Shown: in pieces, positions 50,367-58,622 of the stretch
Position numbering within the stretch: position 1 is the first letter of the stretch
How the letters are laid out: each line of letters opens with the position of its first letter
Assembly: GCF_019285735.1 (NCBI RefSeq)
Contig: NZ_CP079107.1
Location: 3,472,001-3,536,000 of the forward strand
Direction: 5' to 3'
Source: Paeniglutamicibacter sp. Y32M11
Lineage (GTDB): Bacteria; Actinomycetota; Actinomycetes; Actinomycetales; Micrococcaceae
Length of the DNA: 64,000 nucleotides
The notes under the pieces: model-generated
Seen by the model: the letters and a program-made list of their open reading frames with translations, nothing else
Told to the model about the DNA's origin: nothing
The model's database searches: none
Program-made: the position numbers and the translations under genes

Positions 50367-53045
50367 ATGGATCAACAACGAGCAACGGCGCTTTTGGCTC
50401 GATTGCTGCAGTCTGCCGAAGGTGGAGCGCCTCAACTGGTGGTGGTGCAGGGCCCCTCGGGGTGCGGCAAAAGCACCACGGTGCGGCGCTTCATGGAAAA
50501 CAACAAGCACGTGGCGTCCTTCTCCTCCGCCGGCGCGCGTTGGGAACAAGACCTGCCAGGATCCGCCCTGCAGGAAATGCTTGATACCTCTAACATCGCC
50601 GAGGGAGTGTCACTTCCCGAGCGACTGATGGCCTTCCTCAAGGCCGTGGGTAAGCGCCCGGGTATCTTCCTGGTGGAAAACCTGCAGTGGGCCGATACCC
50701 ATTCCCTCGCTGCCTTGCTCTTCGCCTGGCGTCGACTGCGTGGTGAACGCGTACTGCTGATTCTCACCCTCCGACAGGAGGATGCCGCGTTCCTGCCGCC
50801 CGGCGCCGAGGAACTGATTAGGACGCCCAACAGCACCACCCTTGAGTTGGATCCGCCCAGCCCCGCGGCACTAAAGGAAATTTCCAATACCCGGCTCGGC
50901 GTGGAACTTTCCGCCGCCGCCGCCGATCAGCTGGCCACCTATACCGGCGGCAATATCCATACCGTCCTGAACCTCATTCGGGAAAATCCTGACGAAACAT
51001 GGAACCACCTCAACCATCGTTTTCCGGCTCCCCGGGCGCTCAGCGCCGAAGCCGCCACGCGATTAAGCGGTGTCTCCGACGCCGCCCGTTCGCTGATCGA
51101 GGCGGCCGCCATACTTCAACCCGGAGTCAGGCTGGACGCCGTGGTGGAGCTCACCAAAGCGGATGACCCCTTGCCGCTGGTTGAAAAATGTGTGGCCTCC
51201 GGATTGGTATCGGTGGCCGGCAGCGGTGGGAACCTCACGCTGGTGTTCCCCGGTCCTCTAGAACAGATGGCCATTTATCATCTGATCCCACTCTCGCGGC
51301 GACTAGCCTTGCACGGCGCCGCGGCAACCCTGAGCGACGACGAGGGCGAGGCCCTGGCTCACCGCGCCGATGCCACCTTGCTCTCTGACCCGGCGCTGTC
51401 GCACCAGCTGGAACTTTATGCGGAAAAGCAGTCGCGGAAGAGCGCATGGGCAGCTGCAGCAGTTGCCCTGCATCGGGCCGCCAGCCTGGAGCCCGAGCCT
51501 ACACAACGCGAACCGCTTTTTCTGCGGGCAGTGGATGCCACGGTGGCAGCCGGCGATTTGCCCAGCGCTCTGGCCTTCTCCGACGAGCTGGCAAGCCTAC
51601 CGGCCAGCCCCGAACGCGATCTACTATCCGGGTACATTGCCATCCTCCAGGGCCGAGCCAACACCGCCGACCGCTGGCTCACCAGCTCGTGGACAGGTGC
51701 CAAGGAATCCTCGTTAACCAGAATCATGGCGACCGTCGCCCAACGCCGAGTCCTTCATTCCCTGTGCAAGCTCGACGGTCGTCTCTTATCCAGCTGGGCG
51801 GCAAAAACTCGGGAACTCGCCCCGACCGGAAGCACCGTGGCCGTGGAGGCCTCCGTGATTCACGGTCTGGGCTTGGGCATGCTGGGCCAAAGCCGGGAGG
51901 GCGAGGAAATGCTCGCCAACCTACTGAAAACCCTGCCCACCGGAGCCCAGCGCCAACGCGCCGAAATGGCCATGGGTTGGTTACATATCGCCGGGGATCA
52001 AATAGAACTGGCTCGCCATGAATTAGCCAGTTCCAGCTCCACGGATTACTCCGAGGGTTCCCACCGCATTGCCCTGTGGGCCAGGGGTTGGCTTGCCCGA
52101 GCCGAATTTTCCGCCGGCGATTGGGATCAGGCTTTGGAAACGGTGCGAGCTGGCGTCCTGATTCAGGAGCGCTCCGGAATCGAATTGGTCAGCCCCTTGC
52201 TGCACCACACCGCTGTCCTGATCCACTCCATGCGCGGGGAACGCGAAGAGGTCGAGGCCCATCTGGCCAAGGCCTGGGCACGGACCGGAAGCTACGAAGT
52301 CATGCAGGTGCCCTACCGCATGGCTAGGGCGGCGGCGGCCAGGGCCAGAGCCGACTATGACGAAGTGCTCCTGGCACTCGAACCCATGCTGACCTTTGAC
52401 CGTACTGGGGGCATTGACGAACCCGGTTTCTGGCCATGGCAGGACACCTACGCCGATGCGCTGGTACGCAAGGACCGATTGGAGGAAGCAGAGGCGTTCC
52501 TGGATCCGTTTGAGGAGGTGGCCCGCCAACGCAAGCACCGTTCCTCCGTGGCACGGTGTTTGGTGGTGCGTGGTCAGATCTGTGGCGCGCGCGGTGACCA
52601 GAACGGTGCACGCGCCGCCTTCGAGGAGGCCCTGGCCTTGTTGCAGGGCCTCACGCTTCCGGTCTTGCGGGCCCACGTGGAGTACGCCTATGGGCAATCC
52701 CTGCGCAGGTCTGGGAAACGCGCGGATGCTGCGGGTCCACTGACCCGGGCACTGGCTGGTTTCACGCAATTGGGCGCTGCCATCTACATCGATCGCTGCA
52801 ACCGAGAGTTACAAGCGACGGGCATCAGCGTTCCGCGCCGCGATCCGGCCGATTGGTCATCGCTCACCTCCCAGGAAAAGGCCGTCGCCGATCTTGTCTG
52901 CGCCGGGGCCAGCAATAAAAAGGCCGCGGAGGAGCTGTTCATCGGTTCCAAGACGGTCCAGTACCACTTGACCAGGATCTACGCGAAGCTCGGGGTCAGC
53001 ACACGCACCGAGCTTGCCGCACGGTACCGGGACAACGAGCGCTAA
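50367..53045 (+). CDS. benR: LuxR-family (LAL-type) transcriptional regulator, likely BenR
   Basis: An 892-residue regulator. The N-terminal AAA+-like ATPase has Walker A GPSGCGKST (29-37) and Walker B-like IFLVENLQWAD. The middle part is helical and TPR-like. The C-terminal LuxR HTH (about 830-888) reads LTSQEKAVADLVCAGASNKK, then ELFIGSKTVQYHLTRIYAKL. In C. glutamicum a LuxR-type BenR next to benABCD-KE activates the operon, and the same order here supports the name. The start at ATG 50367 has no strong ribosome binding site. It reads in the same direction as the hydrolase gene 38 nt downstream. Confidence 0.88.
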   Translation: MDQQRATALLARLLQSAEGGAPQLVVVQGPSGCGKSTTVRRFMENNKHVASFSSAGARWEQDLPGSALQEMLDTSNIAEGVSLPERLMAFLKAVGKRPGIFLVENLQWADTHSLAALLFAWRRLRGERVLLILTLRQEDAAFLPPGAEELIRTPNSTTLELDPPSPAALKEISNTRLGVELSAAAADQLATYTGGNIHTVLNLIRENPDETWNHLNHRFPAPRALSAEAATRLSGVSDAARSLIEAAAILQPGVRLDAVVELTKADDPLPLVEKCVASGLVSVAGSGGNLTLVFPGPLEQMAIYHLIPLSRRLALHGAAATLSDDEGEALAHRADATLLSDPALSHQLELYAEKQSRKSAWAAAAVALHRAASLEPEPTQREPLFLRAVDATVAAGDLPSALAFSDELASLPASPERDLLSGYIAILQGRANTADRWLTSSWTGAKESSLTRIMATVAQRRVLHSLCKLDGRLLSSWAAKTRELAPTGSTVAVEASVIHGLGLGMLGQSREGEEMLANLLKTLPTGAQRQRAEMAMGWLHIAGDQIELARHELASSSSTDYSEGSHRIALWARGWLARAEFSAGDWDQALETVRAGVLIQERSGIELVSPLLHHTAVLIHSMRGEREEVEAHLAKAWARTGSYEVMQVPYRMARAAAARARADYDEVLLALEPMLTFDRTGGIDEPGFWPWQDTYADALVRKDRLEEAEAFLDPFEEVARQRKHRSSVARCLVVRGQICGARGDQNGARAAFEEALALLQGLTLPVLRAHVEYAYGQSLRRSGKRADAAGPLTRALAGFTQLGAAIYIDRCNRELQATGISVPRRDPADWSSLTSQEKAVADLVCAGASNKKAAEELFIGSKTVQYHLTRIYAKLGVSTRTELAARYRDNER

Positions 53046-53083
53046 GCATGGGCAGCAAGGGCTTGTGGGCGTAGCCTGAAACC

Positions 53084-53878
53084 ATGGGATCCGAGGTCAG
53101 GAAGCTCAGACTCGCCACGGGCATTGAATTGCCGTGTTTCATCGACGGAGACGCGGATGCCAGGCCGCTGTTGTTGCTCCATGCGTGGGGAGAATCCTTC
53201 GAAAGCTTCGACCGATTGGCGCCCCTGCTGGGCAGCTTCAGGATCTACGCGCCGGACCTGCGCGGCCAGGGGGATGCGGACAAGCCGGTCGACGGCTATG
53301 CTCTGGCCGAACAAGCCGCGGATGCCGCTGCAATTCTCGCGGCCCTAGACGTTCCCCGGGCATTCGTCCTCGGCTCCTCGAGCGGCGGATATGTGGCCCA
53401 GGCGCTGGCCGTGGGCTACCCGGAGTGTGTCGCGGCACTGGTGTTGGTGGGCGCACCCCTGAGCTTGCGGAGGCGGCCCGACTTCACGGAGAAGGTCGAG
53501 GCCCTGACGGATCCCGTCAGTGTGGCGTGGGTCCGCGAATCGTTCTCGTGGTTCCCGCTGCTGCACGAGGTTCCCGCATGGTTCATCGATGACCGCGTAG
53601 ATGACGGAACCAGGATGCCCGCACACGTGTGGCGGGCCATCCTAGATGGGCTGTGTGAGGCCACTCCGCCCACCGAATCTGGAACCATTGATGCACCCAC
53701 ACTGATCCTGTGGGGCGGGCACGACCACCTGCTATCACTGGCCGACGAGCAGACCCTGGCCGCTCGCATCGCGGGGTCGGTCCTGAAGGTTTATCCGGAC
53801 TCGGGTCACTTGATCCTCTGGGAATGCCCGGAAGAGGTGGCGGCAGACGCAATGGAGTTTCTTGCGGCGCTGCATTGA
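53084..53878 (+). CDS. Alpha/beta hydrolase
   Basis: A 264-residue hydrolase. The oxyanion region is LLLLHAWGES, the nucleophile elbow GSSSGGYVAQ (Ser near residue 92), and the acid and histidine are in WGGHDHLL and DSGHLILWE. A cap segment lies between. It could be a 3-oxoadipate enol-lactone hydrolase, the missing next step after CatC, but key PcaD-like residues cannot be confirmed by eye. It may equally be an esterase. It follows benR by 38 nt and ends at a strong bidirectional terminator. Confidence 0.85.
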   Translation: MGSEVRKLRLATGIELPCFIDGDADARPLLLLHAWGESFESFDRLAPLLGSFRIYAPDLRGQGDADKPVDGYALAEQAADAAAILAALDVPRAFVLGSSSGGYVAQALAVGYPECVAALVLVGAPLSLRRRPDFTEKVEALTDPVSVAWVRESFSWFPLLHEVPAWFIDDRVDDGTRMPAHVWRAILDGLCEATPPTESGTIDAPTLILWGGHDHLLSLADEQTLAARIAGSVLKVYPDSGHLILWECPEEVAADAMEFLAALH

Positions 53879-53911
53879 GTCGGCGAGCGGCGGGAGACCG
53901 GGATTAAACAC

Positions 53912-53955
53912 GCGAGAGGCCCCGGACAGCGTCGTTGCTGTCCGGGGCCTCTCGC
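53912..53955. terminator. Bidirectional terminator, perfect 19-bp stem
   Basis: The arms 53912-53930 and 53937-53955 pair perfectly around the loop GTCGTT. It stands between the convergent hydrolase gene and the small gene at 53985-54173. Confidence 0.88.
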
Positions 53956-53984
53956 AAATTTCCGTGGTGCTTGGGACGAAAGTT

Positions 53985-54173
53985 TTAGGCGGCAAGCAGT
54001 GAGGTGAAGTGTTCGCTGGACTGCAGTGTGGGTTGCGAAAGTTCGCGCTCCATTTCGGGCATCCAACCGGTCCAGGCCCAGTGGTTCGATTCCTGGACGG
54101 TGTCAGCAGTGGTTCGCAAGTTGGTCGCGGACCGGTGTTCTCCTGCGGTCTTTCGCCGTGTTGAAATAAACAT
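53985..54173 (-). CDS. Small protein of unknown function (62 residues)
   Basis: A 62-residue frame starting MFISTRRKTAGEHRSATNL and ending SEHFTSLLAA. AAGGAG stands 7 nt before the ATG at 54173, one of the best ribosome binding sites in the window. The frame ends just before a strong terminator, and it lies 86 nt after the flavin reductase gene in the same direction. No signal peptide or membrane helix is seen. The N-terminus is rich in Arg and Lys, and a Trp-rich patch (HWAWTGWMPEMERE) lies near the middle. I recognise no family. A longer frame to 54203 exists but lacks the Shine-Dalgarno. Confidence 0.65.
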   Translation of the reverse strand: MFISTRRKTAGEHRSATNLRTTADTVQESNHWAWTGWMPEMERELSQPTLQSSEHFTSLLAA

Positions 54174-54259
54174 GGTGTTCTCCTTGGTGGCCAAGTAGTG
54201 CATGGATTGATCAGTGAGGTGTTGGGTGCTTCGCTTCGTCGTGGAACGCGGCGCGGGTG

Positions 54260-54811
54260 TTACCGGATCAACGACTGAAAGTTCGTGGCGCCGGCGAACC
54301 AGCTGCCATCCCGGTGGCCTTCCAGAGGCTCACCCAGGCGGTGGAACGCGCCCTCGTGGAAAAGCAGAGGGTCGGTTTGTCCCACCGTGAGCGAGCAAAC
54401 TTCGCCGACCACGATGATGTGGTCACCGCCGTCATAGTTGTTCCATGCCCGGCATTCCAGCGTGGCTGCGTTGCCCACCAACACCGGCACATTTCCGTTG
54501 AGCATCCATTGGGGCTCGTTTTCGCCTGCATCGCCGGCGAAGTGCTTGGCGATCCCTAGTTGGTCTGCCGCAAGGATGTTGATGGCGAAGGCCGACCCGT
54601 CTAAGTGCTTCGCCGCCCGTGAGCTGCGCGTCAGGGTGATCTGCGCCAGCGGCGGATCCAGTGACACCGCGACGAACGCAGTCACCATGGCCCCGTAAGG
54701 GTTGCCGTCGGTCCCCTGCGTGGTCACTATCGTGACGCCGCTGGCAAACTGACCAAAGGCGCTACGAAGATCACTCGTGTTCAACGGGCTCAACATGGTT
54801 TCCTGGGACAT
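54260..54811 (-). CDS. Flavin reductase family protein
   Basis: A 183-residue flavin reductase-like domain protein (HpaC type). It has FGQFASGVTIVTTQGTDGNP and GAMVTAFVAVSLDPPLAQIT, then SSRAAKHLDGSAFAINILAA and DHIIVVGEVCSL. Such enzymes supply reduced FMN or FAD to a two-component monooxygenase. It lies 168 nt after catA, behind a hairpin, so it may be partly separate from the catechol genes. The monooxygenase partner is not adjacent. The two LLM enzymes of the sulfur locus need exactly this activity, but that link is speculation. The ATG at 54811 has only a weak ribosome binding site. Confidence 0.88.
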   Translation of the reverse strand: MSQETMLSPLNTSDLRSAFGQFASGVTIVTTQGTDGNPYGAMVTAFVAVSLDPPLAQITLTRSSRAAKHLDGSAFAINILAADQLGIAKHFAGDAGENEPQWMLNGNVPVLVGNAATLECRAWNNYDGGDHIIVVGEVCSLTVGQTDPLLFHEGAFHRLGEPLEGHRDGSWFAGATNFQSLIR

Positions 54812-54922
54812 TTCGAGTTCACTTTCGCGTGGAGGTACCGGGAGACAGAGGTGATTGGCACCCTGCGCTGGTACCCGGCAGTGACGCCGCGCGCGGCATC
54901 ACTGCTATGCGGTGGTACGACA

Positions 54923-54962
54923 ACGGCGGGGTCCCCGGATGTTCTCCGTGGAGCCCCGCCGT
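54923..54962 (-). terminator. Hairpin after catA
   Basis: ACGGCGGGG (54923-54931) and CCCCGCCGT (54954-54962) form a 9-bp stem with a long loop that has further partial pairing. It lies just after the catA stop on the minus strand. Confidence 0.6.
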
Positions 54963-54979
54963 AACGAGGTGGTAAGGAC

Positions 54980-55834
54980 CTACTTGGCTTCGGGGTCAAG
55001 CACGAAGTCGTAAGTGGTCTGCACGCCGGAGCCTTCGGTGGCTGGCTTGATTTCGAGCAGCAGTTCCGGCTTCACCGCGGTCGCGATGTCGTCGTCGTTG
55101 TGTGCGTCGCCCGGGAAGTACAGCTGGGCGGTGAGCAGTTCGTGGCCCGGGGCGGAAACCTTCAGGTGCAGGTGAGCCGGACGCCAGGCGTGCCAGCCGG
55201 CGGCGGCGATCAGCTGTCCGCAGGCTCCGTCGGTCGGGATCTGGTACGGGGCGGGCTGCATGGTGTTGATCTGGAAGTTGCCCTCCTCGTCGGCAATGAA
55301 GCTGCCGCGCAGGTTCCACTCCGGAATATTCGGCGCGAACTGCGAGTAGAAGCCCTCTTCGTCGGCGTGCCACAGTTCGATCTTGGCGTTGGACAGCGCG
55401 CTGCCGTCGGTGGAACGGACCTGGCCCTGGAAGAGCAACGGGGTGCCCTGCTCGTCTTCTCGCATGGAGATGGTGGCCGGGGACTTCTGCTCCGGCGACT
55501 CAGGGATGTAGTACGGGCCCTCGATGGAGCCCTTGTTGCCCTCGCGGTGATCGGTGGCGACTTCCTCGACCGAGTGCTCGAGCCATACGTCCATGAACAA
55601 CGGCCATTCGCCATCTTCGCCGACCTGGATCAGCCAAGCCTTCAGGGCATTGAACTCGTCGTAGCTCACGCGCTCTTCGAGGACAATGTCATTGGCTGCC
55701 TTGATCAGCTTGCTGGCCAAGAGATTGACGCGCTCGACATCGGCGGCGATGGAGGCAGTCTTTCCGGACTGGCGGAAACGATCGGTCGCTGCGTTACCTG
55801 AGGCGGCTGCACTGGCGGTGGTTTCGGTGCTCAC
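54980..55834 (-). CDS. catA: Catechol 1,2-dioxygenase
   Basis: A 284-residue intradiol dioxygenase that opens catechol to cis,cis-muconate with non-heme Fe(III). The iron ligands are a Tyr in IEGPYYIPES, a second Tyr and two His in APYQIPTDGACG and RPAHLHLKV. The helical N-terminal linker domain (about 1-105) is followed by the beta sandwich. The GTG at 55834 has AAGGAG at 7 nt. It is set apart from catRBC by a terminator and a 311-bp region, so it probably has its own promoter, with a CRP/GlxR-like site upstream. Confidence 0.95.
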   Translation of the reverse strand: MSTETTASAAASGNAATDRFRQSGKTASIAADVERVNLLASKLIKAANDIVLEERVSYDEFNALKAWLIQVGEDGEWPLFMDVWLEHSVEEVATDHREGNKGSIEGPYYIPESPEQKSPATISMREDEQGTPLLFQGQVRSTDGSALSNAKIELWHADEEGFYSQFAPNIPEWNLRGSFIADEEGNFQINTMQPAPYQIPTDGACGQLIAAAGWHAWRPAHLHLKVSAPGHELLTAQLYFPGDAHNDDDIATAVKPELLLEIKPATEGSGVQTTYDFVLDPEAK

Positions 55835-55897
55835 GAGTTACTCCTTCTATCTCCTGCTGGAGGGGTGTTGATGCGCTGGTTCGATGTCACATGATGC

Positions 55898-55913
55898 GGT
55901 GATGACTGTCACA
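55898..55913. promoter_or_regulatory. CRP/GlxR-type site candidate upstream of catA
   Basis: On the minus strand TGTGACAGTCATCACC matches TGTGA-N6-TCACA at nine of ten positions. It lies about 65 nt upstream of the catA GTG. Confidence 0.45.
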
Positions 55914-56072
55914 GCGACTTGGTATGCATTCAATCTATGCCTCTTATTGAGAAGAGGGAAATACTTTTTTCGACGCTATTCATACGTGAAACATCTTAGT
56001 TTGCTCTCGACGGACGCCGCTTCCCATCAAATAAGCATTCGACGCGTAATTCTCTGTCCGTAGCACCCAAAA

Positions 56073-56111
56073 TGGCCATGGGCCGCATCGTGATGATGCG
56101 GCCCATGGCCA
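56073..56111 (-). terminator. Terminator after catC, perfect 17-bp stem
   Basis: The arms 56073-56089 and 56095-56111 pair perfectly around GTGAT. On the minus strand a short T-run follows. It ends the catRBC unit 35 nt past the catC stop. Confidence 0.85.
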
Positions 56112-56145
56112 GGGTGTTCTCTCGGCGATCGTATCGCCGGTCCGT

Positions 56146-56424
56146 CTAGCGGATCGAGTTAGGGTGTTTGGCCAGCGGCGTGATCTTGATCTTCATGTAG
56201 GCGTACATCGGGAAGCCACTGAGGATCTGGTGCAGTTCGTCATTGGACTCAACGTCAAAGATCGAGTGGTTGGCATATTCGCCAACGATGCGCCAGATGC
56301 CGACCATCTTGCCACTGCGCTGGAGGCCACCTGAGTATTCCTTCTCGCGAGCAGTAAAATCTGTGATCTGCTCTTGCGTCAGGTGGGCCGGAAAGGTTAC
56401 GTCCATGCGGGCGAGGAATATCAT
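56146..56424 (-). CDS. catC: Muconolactone delta-isomerase
   Basis: A 92-residue enzyme, the usual length for the family, converting muconolactone to 3-oxoadipate enol-lactone. It starts MIFLARMDVTFPAHL and carries SGGLQRSGKMVGIWRIVGEY, NHSIFDVESNDELH and LSGFPMYAYMKIKITPLAKH. The ATG at 56424 has CAGGAG at 5-6 nt. A longer frame to 56703 runs into catB and is excluded. It follows catB by 34 nt and ends at a strong terminator. Confidence 0.95.
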   Translation of the reverse strand: MIFLARMDVTFPAHLTQEQITDFTAREKEYSGGLQRSGKMVGIWRIVGEYANHSIFDVESNDELHQILSGFPMYAYMKIKITPLAKHPNSIR

Positions 56425-56458
56425 TACGTCTCCTGTGAGGGCTTCGAGGTAGGAATTT

Positions 56459-57559
56459 CTAGTTCTGACGGTATCGGGCGAGCTTGGCTTCATCGATGCC
56501 AGCGCCGACACCTGGCACGTTGCGCACCGAAATGCGGCCGCCACTGATGCGGATGGGGTCTGCCAAGAGATCATCCGCCATGTCCAAGAAGTTGGACAGC
56601 TCACCGGCACGGCGGGTGGTGGCCTCGTGGGCGGCACCAAAGGTGACGGTGGCCAAGGATCCAACCTGCGTGTCGATCTGGTTTCCCATGGTGACGTCCA
56701 CACCTAGACCGGTGCACAAGCCCAGGATCTCTGTCGCCTCGGTGAATCCGCTGCGGGCGGTCTTGATGCAAATCGCGTTCGAGCCGCCGGAGAGCAGTTC
56801 GCGTGAAACGTCTCCCGCGGTGGGCACCGATTCATCGCCCACGATGGGGATCGGGGAATTCTCCACGAGACGACGGCGGCTCATGGCCTCCTTCGCATCA
56901 CACGGCTCTTCCAGGGCAGTCAGCCCCAGACCCTCGGTGCGGCGCAGCACCTCCATGGCCTCGTTGGCGCTCCAACCGCGGTTGGCATCGAGGTAGAGCT
57001 CAACCTCGTCGCCAAGTCCGGCGCGCAAGACGTGGCAGGCCTCGATGTCGAGGGCCAGCGGGCGACGCCCCACCTTCAATTTGAAGGTGGTAATTCCGTA
57101 TTCCTCGCCGAAGCGCAGCGCTTCGTCGAGCAGCTCCTGGGCCGGCCGGAAACCGAGCATGTGTGAAACGCGCATCGAGTCGGTGTAGCCACCGAGCAGC
57201 TTGTGAACCGGGGTGCCCAGCGCCTTACCCATCAGGTCCCACAGGGCGATGTCCAGCGCACCCTTGGCCACCTGGTTGTGAATCGTGCGGGCCATAATTT
57301 CGTGAATCTTGCCGCGGTCAAAGGGATCAAGTCCGATGATCTGCGGAGCAAAGATGCTCTCGATGATGGTGATGATTGATTCTTGGGTTTCGCCATAGGT
57401 GTACGGACGCGGCGGTGCGTCTGCCTCCCCGACGAGTCCCTCGTCGGTGTGGATCCGCACCAAAACATGTTCGGCGTCAGTGACCTGACCGCTAGCGAAT
57501 TTCAGCGCATGGTTATAGGGAATCGAGTAGGGAATCGCTTCGATGCGTAGGATCTTCAC
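56459..57559 (-). CDS. catB: Muconate cycloisomerase
   Basis: A 366-residue enolase-superfamily enzyme that turns cis,cis-muconate into muconolactone. The catalytic lysines are in TFKLKVGRR (K-x-K). The metal ligands are in LDANRGW, ALEEPCDAKEA and VGDESV, followed by the C-terminal lysine region CIKTARSGFTEA. The GTG at 57559 overlaps the catR stop (GTGA), so catR and catB are probably translated in step. Confidence 0.95.
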   Translation of the reverse strand: MKILRIEAIPYSIPYNHALKFASGQVTDAEHVLVRIHTDEGLVGEADAPPRPYTYGETQESIITIIESIFAPQIIGLDPFDRGKIHEIMARTIHNQVAKGALDIALWDLMGKALGTPVHKLLGGYTDSMRVSHMLGFRPAQELLDEALRFGEEYGITTFKLKVGRRPLALDIEACHVLRAGLGDEVELYLDANRGWSANEAMEVLRRTEGLGLTALEEPCDAKEAMSRRRLVENSPIPIVGDESVPTAGDVSRELLSGGSNAICIKTARSGFTEATEILGLCTGLGVDVTMGNQIDTQVGSLATVTFGAAHEATTRRAGELSNFLDMADDLLADPIRISGGRISVRNVPGVGAGIDEAKLARYRQN

Positions 57560-58476
57560 GCCGGGTTTCCTTCCGTGGGGGCTGGAGCCTCAAAGAGGTC
57601 CAAGAACTTTTTCAGCAGAGCAGTTTCGTTATCTGTTTTCCAAGCGACCGCAAGATCGACCGCCGGCGCGTTGCGCAACTGGCGGAAGACGATGCCCTGT
57701 AGCGCAAACATGCGCCGGGCAGTGGGGACCAAGGCGACACCCATCCCCGCCGCGACAAATGACAACAGGGTCGAGGTTTCCTGGGTTTCTTGAACAATGT
57801 GGGGGCTGAAACCCGCCTGACGACAGGCCTCTATGGAGATGGTGTTAACCGCGGAGGTCAGCGGGTAGGTAATGAAGGGTTCCTCGGCGAGGTCCGAGAG
57901 ATCCAGCAACCCTCGAGAGGCCAGCTCGTGGTCTTCGGGCAGGGCAACCACGAGTTCGTCTTTTTCTAGGAACTTCAGGCTCAGTTGGTTTGAACGGATC
58001 GGTGGGCGCAACACTGCGACATCCACACGTTGTTCTTCCAAGGCGATTTCCATTTCGGGGGTGAGCATCTCCCCCTGAACGTTCAGGCGCAATCCGGGCA
58101 TGTGGACCCGGGCCGCTTGCACGATCATGGGCATTAATCGGTAGGTGGCGGTGCCGGAAACCCCGACCCGCAGCACCCCGCTGGCACCCTGACCCACGAG
58201 CTTCACGTCTTGTTCGAGCTTATCGATTTCGGCCAGCAGTAACCTGGCCCGGGCCAGGAGCAATTCACCGGCCGCGGTGAGATCAACCTTGCGGGTGGTA
58301 CGGACCAACAGCTGGGTACCCAGCTGTTCCTCGAGCCCCTTGATTTGCTGGGAGAGCGGGGGCTGAGCCATGTGCAAACGTTGAGCAGCGCGACCAAAGT
58401 GCTTTTCCTCGGCCACGGCAATGAAGTAACGCATTTGACGTACTTCCACGTCGTCCACCCTCCGGTCGTGGGACAC
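57556..58476 (-). CDS. catR: LysR-family regulator, likely CatR
   Basis: A 306-residue LysR regulator. The N-terminal HTH is VEVRQMRYFIAVAEEKHFGR, AAQRLHMAQPPLSQQIKGLE and LVRTTRKVDLTAAG. The effector domain follows, with LRVGVSGTATYRLMPMIVQA. Its place directly before catB supports CatR, responding to cis,cis-muconate. Unusually for LysR regulators, it is transcribed in the same direction as its target and overlaps it by 4 nt. The start is a GTG at 58476, with a GTG at 58455 as an alternative. Confidence 0.9.
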   Translation of the reverse strand: MSHDRRVDDVEVRQMRYFIAVAEEKHFGRAAQRLHMAQPPLSQQIKGLEEQLGTQLLVRTTRKVDLTAAGELLLARARLLLAEIDKLEQDVKLVGQGASGVLRVGVSGTATYRLMPMIVQAARVHMPGLRLNVQGEMLTPEMEIALEEQRVDVAVLRPPIRSNQLSLKFLEKDELVVALPEDHELASRGLLDLSDLAEEPFITYPLTSAVNTISIEACRQAGFSPHIVQETQETSTLLSFVAAGMGVALVPTARRMFALQGIVFRQLRNAPAVDLAVAWKTDNETALLKKFLDLFEAPAPTEGNPA

Positions 58477-58519
58477 GGATGTGCACCACTGCCAGATTAG
58501 GACGCAAAGATTACTTATG

Positions 58520-58534
58520 GGAAATACATGTTCC
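58520..58534. promoter_or_regulatory. LysR-type box candidate upstream of catR
   Basis: GGAAATACATGTTCC is a 15-bp near-palindrome 44-58 nt upstream of the catR start. It could be a CatR site that controls the catRBC unit. Confidence 0.35.
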
Positions 58535-58622
58535 GGCTCGATTAGGAGCTTTTAGGTATTAGTCGCGCATTTCCTCGCCCGCATTGGTGACGTAGGGCAC
58601 GAGTTCGCGGGCGTTGACGGGT

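Larger units (their letters stand above)
55835..56145. other. Promoter region of catA, 311 bp
   Basis: No coding frame is seen. It contains the catC terminator (56073-56111), a CRP/GlxR-like site (55898-55913) and a 6-bp hairpin (55940-55957). An AT-rich stretch around 55960-55990 could hold the CatR binding site; it contains GTAT-rich half-sites on the minus strand but no clean T-N11-A pair that I can defend. Confidence 0.5.

Noticed and set aside
54083-54093. GGTTCGATTCC, resembling a tRNA T-arm
   Set aside because: No cloverleaf could be built around it, and it lies inside the small gene at 53985-54173.
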